A stretch of DNA of 64,000 nt from Marinibacterium profundimaris (GTDB lineage: Bacteria > Pseudomonadota > Alphaproteobacteria > Rhodobacterales > Rhodobacteraceae), in the NCBI RefSeq assembly GCF_002210095.1, contig NZ_AQQR01000002.1, positions 558,001 to 622,000 on the forward strand, in the 5' to 3' direction. Positions 8,467 to 16,336 of the stretch are shown here, piece by piece (positions within the stretch are counted from its first letter, which is position 1; each line of letters starts with the position of its first letter). The notes below the pieces were generated by a model. That model had not been told where the DNA came from. It saw only the letters and a program-made list of their open reading frames with translations, and searched no databases. Both the position numbers and the translations under genes were made by a program.

Positions 8467-9114
8467 ATGACGAAGGACAATGAAATGGGTGACGCCACGA
8501 CCGTGGTGCGCACGGGGCGCAAGTTCGATCAGGTGCTGGCAGGGGCGCGCGAGGTCTTCATGACCGACGGGTTCGAAGGGGCCAGCGTGGATGACATCGC
8601 CCGGGCGGCGGGCGTGTCGAAGGCGACGCTGTACAGCTATTTCCCGGACAAGAAGCTGCTGTTCATGGAGGTCGCGCGGCAGGAATGCCAGCGCATGGCC
8701 GACGAGACCGTGGCGCGGATCGATCCCTCGGCGCCGGTGGCCGACGTGCTGACCATGGCCGCGACCGAGATCATCTCGTTCCTGACCTCGCGGTTCGGCG
8801 TGCGGATCTTCCGCATCTGCGCGGCCGAGTCGGAGCGCTTCCCCGAGCTGGGCCGGGATTTCTATGAAAGCGGCCCGATGCGCGGGCGCGACCGGCTGGC
8901 CGAGTATTTCCGCCATGCCCGCGAGGAGGGCGCGCTGGAGCTCGACGATGTCGTGCTGGCGGCCGAGCAGTTTTCCGAGCTCTGCAAGACGCGGCTCTGG
9001 CCCCGGGCGGTGTTCGGCCTGCAATCGGAATTCTCGCGCGAGGAGATCGATTGCGTGGCGCGCGAAGCGGCCACGACCTTCCTGGCCCGTTACGGCACCC
9101 GCAGCGGCGTCTGA
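8467..9114 (+). CDS. TetR/AcrR family transcriptional regulator
   Basis: 215-residue repressor. The N-terminal helix-turn-helix is at about 40-62 (SVDDIARAAGVSKATLYSYF) and the ligand-binding domain follows, resembling the AefR-type C-terminal domain. ATG 8467 is used; an internal ATG seven codons later is possible. A palindromic operator candidate lies immediately upstream, suggesting autoregulation and perhaps control of the divergent AEC permease. The inducer is unknown. Confidence 0.88.
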   Translation: MTKDNEMGDATTVVRTGRKFDQVLAGAREVFMTDGFEGASVDDIARAAGVSKATLYSYFPDKKLLFMEVARQECQRMADETVARIDPSAPVADVLTMAATEIISFLTSRFGVRIFRICAAESERFPELGRDFYESGPMRGRDRLAEYFRHAREEGALELDDVVLAAEQFSELCKTRLWPRAVFGLQSEFSREEIDCVAREAATTFLARYGTRSGV

Positions 9115-9259
9115 TCCGCTGTTGCCAGGCGGAGGCGCCAAGGGCGCCACGACATGCCCGCGCCCGCAGAGCGGTCGCGGTGCCGCCCTTGGCAAGGGCC
9201 TGTTCTTTCAACATTTTCGTGTCTCTGGCCGAGAGGGGCGTGGCGCCCGGTCCAGACGC

Positions 9260-9973
9260 TCAGTCCAGGCGGCGCACCAGCAGCTGGTTGCTGTCGTCGC
9301 GCTTTGTTTCCAGCGTGCGGATCGCGCGGATCAGGTCCGACAGCTTGCGCTTGCCATAGGAGCGCGTGTCGAAATCCGGGTTGGACGCGGTGATGAACTG
9401 GCCGATCGGCCCCAGCGCGTACCAGTCGTCTTCCTGTTCGATCGTGTCCATGGCGCGATAGACCAGGTCCCGCACCTCGTTTACCGAGCGCTGCGCCTTC
9501 GGCGGCTCGTCGGCGGGCTTTTCCGCGTCGGACGAGATGTTTTCTAGGAAGATGAACCGCTTGCAGGCCTTCCGGAAGGCTTCGGGCGTGTTCATCTTGC
9601 CCATGCCATAGACGTCCAGCCCCTGTTCGCGCAACCGCGACGCAAGGCGCGTGAAATCGCTGTCGGAGGAGACAAGGGCAAAGCCGTCGAACCGGCCCGA
9701 GTGCATCAGGTCCATGGCGTCGATCACCAGCGCGATGTCGGAGGCGTTCTTGCCCACCGTGTTGGCGGGCTGGTGGTGGGGAACAAGGCCGAATTCGGCC
9801 TGCACCTTGGACCATCCGGCCATCTGCTGGCTGGAGAAATCCCCGTAGCAGCGCCGGACCGAGGCTTCGCCCAGGCGCGCGATCTCGTCAAAGATCGACT
9901 TTGCGTATTTCGGTGATGTATTATCGGCGTCGATCAGGACGGCGATGAGCGGGGTGTCGGAGCGTTCGGTCAT
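9260..9973 (-). CDS. NYN domain protein with C-terminal OST-HTH/LOTUS domain
   Basis: 237-residue protein of the LabA/DUF88 group. The NYN (PIN-like) nuclease domain spans about residues 8-145 and keeps the acidic residues expected for metal binding: Asp15 and Asp17 in LIDADN, Asp79 in NASDIALVID, and Asp104/Asp106 in SSDSDF. A linker rich in Pro and charged residues follows, then an OST-HTH/LOTUS domain at about 165-236 (LGPIGQFITASNPDFDTRSYG). The combination suggests an RNA-binding ribonuclease. It stands alone between TetR and the divergent universal stress gene. Its RNA target is unknown. Confidence 0.88.
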   Translation of the reverse strand: MTERSDTPLIAVLIDADNTSPKYAKSIFDEIARLGEASVRRCYGDFSSQQMAGWSKVQAEFGLVPHHQPANTVGKNASDIALVIDAMDLMHSGRFDGFALVSSDSDFTRLASRLREQGLDVYGMGKMNTPEAFRKACKRFIFLENISSDAEKPADEPPKAQRSVNEVRDLVYRAMDTIEQEDDWYALGPIGQFITASNPDFDTRSYGKRKLSDLIRAIRTLETKRDDSNQLLVRRLD

Positions 9974-10062
9974 GGTCCCTCCTTACGCTGTCCGGTCGGG
10001 CGCAGCCAGTTCCCAGTTTGCGCGGGCCGCTGAAATTCGTCGAAGGAAATCGACGCCGGCGC

Positions 10063-10076
10063 TTGACGCAGGTCAA
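10063..10076. promoter_or_regulatory. Candidate FnrL box TTGAC-GCAG-GTCAA
   Basis: Perfect dyad TTGAC-N4-GTCAA, fitting the FNR/FnrL form TTGAY-N4-RTCAA, 56 bases before the uspA-like start codon. The spacing suits oxygen-responsive activation of the stress protein gene. The divergent NYN gene starts 90 bases away on the other side. Confidence 0.6.
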
Positions 10077-10131
10077 GGTTAGGACGACCAGTTCTCATAA
10101 GGTTAATAAAACACAAGGCCAGGAGGCTCTC

Positions 10132-10581
10132 ATGTTCGAAACGATTGTAGTCGGGGTGGACGGATCCGAAGCGTCGGACAAGGCGATCCGCATCGCCTGT
10201 GACCTGGCGCAGAAATACGGGGCGGAGCTGCACATGGTGCACAGCCCGCAGCCCGAAACCGCGGTCTATGCGACGGCGGCCGTCGCGGGCTTCCCGGCGG
10301 TGGCGGAAATGCCGACGCAGGACGAGCTCGACAAGGCGGGCGAAGAAATCATGAAGCTCGCGCTTGGCATCGCGGCGGAATGCGGCCAGACCTCGCCCCA
10401 GACGCATATGCTGCGCGGCGATCCGGCGGACGAGCTGGTGGATTGCGCGGCGCGGGTCGGATCCGACCTGATCGTCACCGGCCGGCGCGGGCTTGGCAAC
10501 CTGGCGGGCCTGGTTCTGGGGTCGACATCGCAGCGGATCATGCATCACGCGAAATGCGCGGTTCTGACGGTCACGCATTGA
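10132..10581 (+). CDS. Universal stress protein, UspA family
   Basis: 149-residue single-domain Usp. The N-terminus MFETIVVGVDGSEASDKA and the ATP-binding loop GRRGLGNLAGLVLGSTS (G-x2-G-x9-G-S/T pattern) at about 120-136 are present. The ATG at 10132 follows a perfect AGGAGG at 10121-10126, so the longer open frame upstream is not used. An FNR-type box upstream and a clear terminator downstream make it a single-gene unit, probably induced when oxygen falls. Exact role unknown; Usp proteins support survival under growth arrest. Confidence 0.93.
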   Translation: MFETIVVGVDGSEASDKAIRIACDLAQKYGAELHMVHSPQPETAVYATAAVAGFPAVAEMPTQDELDKAGEEIMKLALGIAAECGQTSPQTHMLRGDPADELVDCAARVGSDLIVTGRRGLGNLAGLVLGSTSQRIMHHAKCAVLTVTH

Positions 10582-10617
10582 TCCGGTGATCCCCGGCGGA
10601 GGCCGGCAGAACAGGAC

Positions 10618-10650
10618 AGGGGCCCGTGGGATGATCCTTCGGGCCCCTTT
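10618..10650 (+). terminator. Rho-independent terminator of the usp gene
   Basis: Stem AGGGGCCCG (10618-10626) pairs perfectly with CGGGCCCCT (10640-10648) and runs into TTT. It lies 36 bases after the usp stop and before the convergent cytochrome gene. Confidence 0.75.
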
Positions 10651-10729
10651 GCTTTCGGGCGCCCCCTGTGCCCGGGGCCGCCCCTGACCGGTGCGCGTGT
10701 GCCGGGCCGCACCTGACTGGTGCGAGGCC

Positions 10730-11191
10730 TCAGTCGGATTCGCGATAGGTCTCGTGGCAGGCGCGGCAGGCGCCGCCGATCTCGCGCATGGCCGGTCCCA
10801 GAGAGGCCTGGTCGGTGATCGTGGTCGAGGCACTGGTCGCCGCGGTCTCTAGGTCGATGGCCTTCTGTGTGAAATCGGACCATTGCTCCCAGATGATCGG
10901 CTTGGCCTCGGATTCCGGATCCGTCGCCTGAGGCTCGAAGAGCGCGGGGATCTCGCCCGCAGCCGCGGCCATGGTGGTGGCGGCTTCCTGCGCGGCGGTC
11001 GCGTCGAAGGCCGTGTCCCCCTTGGCCATGTCGCCCAGGATCTTGGTCTGACTGCCGATCTTCTTCATCAGGGCCATCCGGGCCTTCACCTCCGGGTCGG
11101 AGGCTTCGCCTTGCGCATGGCCGACGGAGGCGATGGCGACAAGTCCTGTGAACGCGGCTGTCAGGGCGATGGGTGAAGCGATACGGATCAT
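10730..11191 (-). CDS. Cytochrome c'
   Basis: 153-residue periplasmic c-type cytochrome. Residues 1-26 are a signal peptide ending around VGHA. The single haem motif CRACH is at 142-146, only a few residues from the C-terminus, which together with the size and the helical middle is the pattern of cytochrome c' (four-helix bundle, binds NO and CO). The ATG at 11191 has AAGAGGA upstream; the longer frame from 11224 would put eleven residues before the signal peptide. It is convergent with the usp gene. A role in NO handling is inference from the family. Confidence 0.87.
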   Translation of the reverse strand: MIRIASPIALTAAFTGLVAIASVGHAQGEASDPEVKARMALMKKIGSQTKILGDMAKGDTAFDATAAQEAATTMAAAAGEIPALFEPQATDPESEAKPIIWEQWSDFTQKAIDLETAATSASTTITDQASLGPAMREIGGACRACHETYRESD

Positions 11192-11220
11192 CGGGGCTGT
11201 CCTCTTGGGTTCTGGCTGCG

Positions 11221-11310
11221 TCAACCTTGGAAGGCCGTCCTGATCGTTTCAACGATTTGCGCCTGTGCTGTCGGAACTGTGATCGGCCGGATCGCGGCGG
11301 TGCGGGGCAT
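11221..11310 (-). CDS. Possible 29-residue peptide divergent from imuB
   Basis: Small open frame starting MPRTAAIRPITVPTAQAQ and ending TAFQG, followed by TGA. CGGGAG precedes the ATG by eight bases. Its start lies 35 bases from the LexA box shared with imuB, on the opposite strand, so it could be an SOS-controlled peptide. It has no membrane segment, unlike the 29-residue Caulobacter division inhibitor SidA. No family was recognised and it may be fortuitous. Confidence 0.3.
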   Translation of the reverse strand: MPRTAAIRPITVPTAQAQIVETIRTAFQG

Positions 11311-11344
11311 ATCGACTCCCGGGGGCGAGTCGCGGTAGAAATGA

Positions 11345-11359
11345 GAACATAGTGTGAAC
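11345..11359. promoter_or_regulatory. LexA (SOS) box GAAC-ATAGTGT-GAAC upstream of imuB
   Basis: Exact match to the alphaproteobacterial LexA operator GAAC-N7-GAAC, 12 bases before the imuB start codon. This makes imuB an SOS gene and could also cover the divergent small frame. Confidence 0.85.
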
Positions 11360-11370
11360 ATCTGCTGCCA

Positions 11371-13026
11371 ATGCCCAAACGACGTATCCTCTCGCTCTGG
11401 TTTCCCCGCCTTGGCGCGGACCGGCTCATGCGGGCCGCGCGCGGCACCTGGGACGCCCCCCTTGCCGTGGTGGAGGACCGCGGCAACATGCAGGTCGTGT
11501 CCTCGGTCAATGCCGCCGCCTCGGCCGCCGGGATCCGCCGGGGCCAGCCGGTGCGCGATGCCCATGCCATGTGCGGCACCCTGCTGACCCGCAGCCGCAA
11601 CGCCCCGGCCGAGGCGGCCTTCCTCGCCGCGCTGCGCCGCTGGGCGGGCAAGTTCAGCCCCTGGGTCGCCGAGGAGGCGCCGGACGGGCTGGTGATCGAC
11701 CTGTCGGGCTGCGCGCATCTCTTCGGCGGGGAAGAGGCGCTGATGTCGGTGGTCGAGGCCGATTGCGCCGAGATGGGGCTGTCGGTGCGGCTGGGCCTGG
11801 CCGACACGCTGGGCGCGGCCTGGGCCCTGGCGCGCTACGCGGGGGCGGCGCCGGCGGCGGTGCGCTCGGGCGACGCGATCGAGCAGGAGGCGCGGGCGAC
11901 GCGGTCGCGCGCCGCGCGGCGCAGGCACTGGACGAAGGGTGGCGCCGCGCCCCAGGCGGCGGTGGCCGGCAGCGCGGCGGGCCGTATCGCGCCCCCGGGG
12001 CAGACCCACGGCGCGCTCAGCCTGCTGCCGGTGGCGGCTCTGCGGCTGGACGAGGCGACGACGGCGCAGCTCGGCCGGCTCGGGTTGCGGCGGATCGGCG
12101 AACTCCTCGGCCAGCCCCGCGCGGGGCTGGCCCGGCGCTTCGGAACCGGGCTGGTGCTGCGGCTGGACCAGGCGATGGGCTCGGCGCCCGAACCGGTCTC
12201 GCCGGCCGCGCCGCCGCATCATTACGCCGTGCGCATGACCTTCCCCGACCCGATCGGCCTGACCGACGACATGCTGGCCGCGGTTGACCGCATGCTGCCC
12301 CGGCTGGCCCGGGCGCTGGAGGACCGCGGCCGCGGCCTGCGCCGCCTGCGGCTGGAGGCGCACCGCACCGACCAGGCCGCCGAGGTGGTGGAGATCGGCC
12401 TGGCCCGGCCCAGCCGCGATCCCCACCGGATCCGGCCGCTGGTGGAGATGAAGCTCGACCAGATCGACGCGGGCTTCGGCATCGACATGCTCCGGCTCGA
12501 GGCGGTGGAGACGGAACCGCTGCACGACCGCGACAAGGTCGGCCACCTGAAGGCGGGCCAGGCCGTGCGCGACCGGCTGGCCGACAACACCGCGCTCGAC
12601 GACCTGATCGCGCGGCTGGGCGCCCGCGTGGGGCTGGAGGCGATCACCCGGCTCCACCCGGTCTCAAGCCATATCCCCGAAAAGACGGCGCAGGTGATGG
12701 CCGCCGCCTGGTCCGACCCGGCCCCGGCCTGGCCCACCCCGGGCGCGGCGCGTCCGCTGACCCTCTTCCGCCCCGAACCGGTCACGGCCCCGGACGCGCC
12801 CGATGTCCCCGCCCGGTTCCGCTGGCGCGGCCGCGACTGGGCCCTGGCCTCGGCCACCGGGCCCGAGCGCATCGCCCCGGAATGGTGGCTGGACGATCCC
12901 GACTGGCGCAGCGGCGTGCGCGATTACTGGACCGTGACGACCGGGGCCGGCGACCGGCTCTGGCTGTACTACGCCCATGGCGCCACGATGTCGGCCGGCT
13001 GGTTCTGCCACGGCGCCTACGCCTGA
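11371..13026 (+). CDS. imuB: ImuB, Y-family polymerase-like mutasome protein
   Basis: 551-residue ImuB. In bacteria carrying it, ImuB is a catalytically inactive Y-family relative that links the error-prone polymerase DnaE2 to the beta clamp during SOS mutagenesis. The N-terminus KRRILSLWFPRLGADRLMR, the DLSGCAHLFGG segment near residue 110 and the C-terminal WLYYAHGATMSAGWFCHGAYA-type tail are characteristic and the protein appears full length. The ATG at 11371 lies 12 bases after a perfect LexA box. No imuA gene precedes it; dnaE2 is the next gene but convergent, not in operon. Confidence 0.92.
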   Translation: MPKRRILSLWFPRLGADRLMRAARGTWDAPLAVVEDRGNMQVVSSVNAAASAAGIRRGQPVRDAHAMCGTLLTRSRNAPAEAAFLAALRRWAGKFSPWVAEEAPDGLVIDLSGCAHLFGGEEALMSVVEADCAEMGLSVRLGLADTLGAAWALARYAGAAPAAVRSGDAIEQEARATRSRAARRRHWTKGGAAPQAAVAGSAAGRIAPPGQTHGALSLLPVAALRLDEATTAQLGRLGLRRIGELLGQPRAGLARRFGTGLVLRLDQAMGSAPEPVSPAAPPHHYAVRMTFPDPIGLTDDMLAAVDRMLPRLARALEDRGRGLRRLRLEAHRTDQAAEVVEIGLARPSRDPHRIRPLVEMKLDQIDAGFGIDMLRLEAVETEPLHDRDKVGHLKAGQAVRDRLADNTALDDLIARLGARVGLEAITRLHPVSSHIPEKTAQVMAAAWSDPAPAWPTPGAARPLTLFRPEPVTAPDAPDVPARFRWRGRDWALASATGPERIAPEWWLDDPDWRSGVRDYWTVTTGAGDRLWLYYAHGATMSAGWFCHGAYA

Positions 13027-13118
13027 CGCCCGTGCCGGATGGCAGAGGTCGGACAGAGGTATCTGCATCAAGGGTGAAAACACGGGGACGTGCCGCGACA
13101 CATCCGAAGCAGCGCACA

Positions 13119-13164
13119 CGCCCCTCGTTCTTCTTGGCCCAAGTACCTCCCGCCGGAGGCTCCC
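13119..13164 (-). repeat. Dispersed GTATTTGGGC-type repeat
   Basis: On the minus strand: GGGAGCCTCCGGCGGGAGG, then TACTTGGGCCAAGAAGAA and CGAGGGGCG. First of two copies in the 275-base gap between the convergent imuB and dnaE2 genes; nearly identical to the copy at 24403. Confidence 0.7.
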
Positions 13165-13257
13165 TCGCCCTCCAACCGCCGCGCGGCCAGACCTCCCTCT
13201 GCAACCCGCCCCCACGGCCCGGCGCGCGCCCGCCCGGTCCCTGTCTCCGACACCCGG

Positions 13258-13294
13258 GCCTTCATCTTTGCCCAAATACCTCCCGCCGGAGGCA
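13258..13294 (-). repeat. Dispersed GTATTTGGGC-type repeat at the dnaE2 3' end
   Basis: On the minus strand: GGTGCCTCCGGCGGGAGG, then TATTTGGGCAAAGATGAAG. It begins only eight bases beyond the TGA of dnaE2, which ends earlier than the family norm, so the repeat marks the point where the usual dnaE2 C-terminus is missing. Confidence 0.7.
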
Positions 13295-13301
13295 CCGCGC
13301 G

Positions 13302-16187
13302 TCAGCGCGGTTTCCCGCTCTCCACCGGCGTCAGGTAGCCCCTTAGCAGCGCCATCGGATGCGCCGTCAGGCTCAGCTGCGTCGCCACGTAATCCTCGAC
13401 CACCCGCTCGCCCAGCGTCATCTCGGGCAGCAGCGCCGCCGGCTCGTCATGCACCTCGCCATCCATATCCCCGGCGAACAGCGGCAGCGGACGGTTCCCG
13501 GCGATGGCCTTGGCCTCCCAGAGCGCCGAGCGGCGGTCCAGGCCGAGCCCGGCGAAGGCATCGGCCTCGGCCAGCTTCTCCAGAACCGACGGCCCCAGCC
13601 CGGCGCGACGCCAGACGTCGCGCAGGGCCTGATAGCCGTTGCCGCGCGCCGCCGTGAGCCAGCTGGCGTCTTCCTCCGAAAACCCCTTGATCTGGCGAAA
13701 CCCCAGCCGCAGGGCCAGCCCGCCATGGCCGTCGGGCTCCATCACGTTGTCCCAGAAGCTGGCGTTGATATCGATCGGCCGCACCTCCACCCCGTGTTCG
13801 CGGGCATCGCGCACGATCTGCGCCGGGGCGTAGAAACCCATCGGCTGCGAATTCAGCAGCGCACAGGCAAAGATCCCCGGATGGTGGTGCTTGATCCAGG
13901 CCGAGGCATAGACCAGCAGCGCGAAGCTGGCCGCGTGGCTTTCGGGAAACCCGTAAGAGCCGAAGCCCTCGATCTGTGAAAAACACCGCTGGGCGAAATC
14001 GGCGTCATACCCGTTGCGCTCCATCCCCTTCAGGAAAAGCGCGCGGAATTCGCTGACGCTGCCGTGCTTCTTGAACGTCGCCAATGACCGTCGCAGCCGG
14101 TCGGCCTGGTCCGGGGTGAAGCCGGCGCCGACGATGGCGATCTGCATCGCCTGTTCCTGGAACAGCGGCACGCCCAGCGTCTTGCCCAGCACCTGGCCAA
14201 GTTCGTCCGAGGGGAAGCTCACCTCCTCCTCGCCGTTGCGCCGCCGGATATAGGGATGCACCATGTCGCCCTGGATCGGGCCGGGGCGGATGATCGCCAC
14301 CTCGATCACCAGGTCGTAGAAATTGCGCGGCTTCATCCGCGGCAGGAAGTTCATCTGCGCCCGGCTTTCCACCTGGAACACCCCGATGGAATCGGCCCGA
14401 CACAGCATGTCGTAGACGCGCGGATCCTCGGGCGGCAGGGTCGCCAGCGTATGGGTCGTGCGGTGATGCTGCCGGATCAGGTCGAAGGCCTTTCGGATGC
14501 AGGTCAGCATGCCAAGGCTCAGCACGTCGACCTTCAGGATGCCAAGCGCGTCGATATCGTCCTTGTCCCAGCAGATGACGGTGCGGTCCTCCATCGTCGC
14601 GTTCTCGATCGGGACCAGCTCGTCCAGTCGCCCTTCGGTGATGATGAACCCGCCCACATGTTGCGACAGGTGCCGGGGAAACCCCACGATCTCATAGACC
14701 AGCTCCAGCGTCTGTTGCAGGCGCCGGTCATTCGCATCCAGCCCGATCTCGGCCAGCCGTTCCGCCTCCAGCCCCCGGGCCGAAAAGAAGCCCCAAAGCT
14801 GCGAGGACATGGCGGAAATCGTGTCCTCCGTCAGCCCCATGGCGCGGCCGACCTCGCGGATGGCGCGCTTGCCGCGATAGTGGATGACGGTGGCGCAAAG
14901 CCCGGCGCGGTGGCGGCCGTAACGCTCGTAGATATGCTGGATCACCTCCTCGCGGCGCTCGTGTTCGAAATCCACGTCGATGTCGGGCGGCTCGTCCCGC
15001 GCCTCGGAGACGAAGCGTTCAAAGACCATGGTGCCGATCTCGGGGCTGACCGAGGTGACGCCAAGGCAGTAACAGACCACCGAATTCGCCGCCGACCCGC
15101 GCCCCTGGCAGAGGATGTCGCGCGACCGGGCAAAGGCGACGATGTCGCGGACGGTCAGGAAATAGGGCTCGTATTTCAGCTTGGCGATCAGGGTCAGCTC
15201 GTGCTCCAGCATCCTGCGCACCCGCTCCGGCGCGCCGCCCGGATAGCGCCAGGCAAGCCCTTCATGCGCCAGCCGCGACAGGCGCTGCGAGGGCGTCTCT
15301 TTCTCCGTGCCTTCAGAGGGGTATTCATAGCGCAGCTCGTCCAGCGAGAAGGTCAGCCGTTCGGCCAGCGCATGGGCGCGGTCGACGGCCTCCTCGTGGC
15401 CGGTGAAAAGGCGGCGCATCTCACCCTCGCTCCGCAGGCGCCGTTCGGCATTGGCCTGGGCGTGGCGGCCCAGCTGGTCGACCCGGCGGCCGAGGCGGAT
15501 GGCGGTCAGCACGTCGGCCATGCGGCGGCGGGCACCGTGATGCATGAGCGGCGCGGCGCTGGCCAGCGTCGGCAGGCCCAGGGCCCCGGCCTGGGCCGTC
15601 AGCCGGTCGAACCGCGCCCGGTCGCGCCCGTCATAGCGCGGATGCAGCAGCAGGTGCAGCCGGCCCGGACAGGCGCGGGACAGCCGCTCGGCCACCGGCT
15701 GCCAGTCGCCTTCGGGCCAGATCAGCATCTCCAGCCCCGCGTGGCGGTCCAGAAGGTCGGCCAGCTGCAGGTCGCAATCGCCCTTCTTGGCCCTGAGCCG
15801 CCCCAGCGACAGCAACCGGCAGAGCGTGGCCCAGCCCTGACGGTCCACCGGCAGGACGGTGACGGGCGGCGCATCGGTGAAGACCAGCCGCGCGGCTGGA
15901 ACCAGGCGCGGCACGTTGCGGATCGGGGCCGAGGGCGGAGCGGGCACATGCGCCGGCCGGGGCGGGCCGATGGGGCTGTTGGCGGCGTCCCAGTCCGCGC
16001 GCTCGCGCACCAGGCGGCGGATGCGGCGCCCGTCGGTATGGGCGCGGACGATGCCGGCCACCGAATTGTCATCGGCGATGGCGATGGCGGGCAGGCCCAG
16101 GGTGGCGGCACGGTCCATGTAATCCTCGGGGTGGGCGGCCCCGGTGAGGAAGGTGAAGTTGGAGGTTATGGAGAGCTCGGCGAACAT
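13302..16187 (-). CDS. dnaE2: Error-prone DNA polymerase DnaE2, C-terminally short
   Basis: 961-residue C-family polymerase acting with ImuB in SOS translesion synthesis. The PHP domain fills the N-terminus (MFAELSITSNFTFLTGAAHP). The polymerase palm keeps its acids: PDIDVDF at 401-407 and the Asp near 554 in KVDVLSLGM; the finger and HhH regions follow. After the VVEDYVATQLSLTAHPMALLR segment family members usually continue with an OB-fold region of roughly 120-150 residues, but here the frame ends at YLTPVESGKPR. Start ATG 16187 is supported by a LexA-like box 13 bases upstream; the longer open frame to 16649 runs antisense-free into the ABC gene and is not used. Confidence 0.9.
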   Translation of the reverse strand: MFAELSITSNFTFLTGAAHPEDYMDRAATLGLPAIAIADDNSVAGIVRAHTDGRRIRRLVRERADWDAANSPIGPPRPAHVPAPPSAPIRNVPRLVPAARLVFTDAPPVTVLPVDRQGWATLCRLLSLGRLRAKKGDCDLQLADLLDRHAGLEMLIWPEGDWQPVAERLSRACPGRLHLLLHPRYDGRDRARFDRLTAQAGALGLPTLASAAPLMHHGARRRMADVLTAIRLGRRVDQLGRHAQANAERRLRSEGEMRRLFTGHEEAVDRAHALAERLTFSLDELRYEYPSEGTEKETPSQRLSRLAHEGLAWRYPGGAPERVRRMLEHELTLIAKLKYEPYFLTVRDIVAFARSRDILCQGRGSAANSVVCYCLGVTSVSPEIGTMVFERFVSEARDEPPDIDVDFEHERREEVIQHIYERYGRHRAGLCATVIHYRGKRAIREVGRAMGLTEDTISAMSSQLWGFFSARGLEAERLAEIGLDANDRRLQQTLELVYEIVGFPRHLSQHVGGFIITEGRLDELVPIENATMEDRTVICWDKDDIDALGILKVDVLSLGMLTCIRKAFDLIRQHHRTTHTLATLPPEDPRVYDMLCRADSIGVFQVESRAQMNFLPRMKPRNFYDLVIEVAIIRPGPIQGDMVHPYIRRRNGEEEVSFPSDELGQVLGKTLGVPLFQEQAMQIAIVGAGFTPDQADRLRRSLATFKKHGSVSEFRALFLKGMERNGYDADFAQRCFSQIEGFGSYGFPESHAASFALLVYASAWIKHHHPGIFACALLNSQPMGFYAPAQIVRDAREHGVEVRPIDINASFWDNVMEPDGHGGLALRLGFRQIKGFSEEDASWLTAARGNGYQALRDVWRRAGLGPSVLEKLAEADAFAGLGLDRRSALWEAKAIAGNRPLPLFAGDMDGEVHDEPAALLPEMTLGERVVEDYVATQLSLTAHPMALLRGYLTPVESGKPR

Positions 16188-16199
16188 CGCGGGCAGTAT

Positions 16200-16214
16200 A
16201 TTCACGTTTTGTTC
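16200..16214. promoter_or_regulatory. LexA-like box upstream of dnaE2
   Basis: On the minus strand this reads GAAC-AAAACGT-GAAT, one mismatch from the alphaproteobacterial GAAC-N7-GAAC LexA operator, 12 bases before the dnaE2 start. It pairs dnaE2 with imuB in the SOS response. Confidence 0.75.
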
Positions 16215-16260
16215 TTGCGTGGAGTCCGCGTTGGCCTGGGCGTGCGGCATGCCGTTGGCC

Positions 16261-16285
16261 CGAGAAAATTCGCCGAATTTTCTCG
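16261..16285. repeat. AT-rich perfect hairpin
   Basis: Perfect 11-base stem CGAGAAAATTC (16261-16271) with loop GCC and return arm GAATTTTCTCG (16275-16285). It lies between the ABC ATPase gene and dnaE2, both on the minus strand, so it may stop read-through from the ABC gene. The same plan with a GCC loop is seen at 49680. Confidence 0.7.
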
Positions 16286-16336
16286 AACCCGCGGTGTCGA
16301 AACGGAAATCTGCCCCGGCTGCGGTGGGGTCCCGGC

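Noticed and set aside
10678-10728. Direct repeat of GGGCCGC...CTGACYGGTGCG words between usp and cytochrome c' genes
   Set aside because: Two imperfect short units with no other copy noticed; could be local duplication without function.
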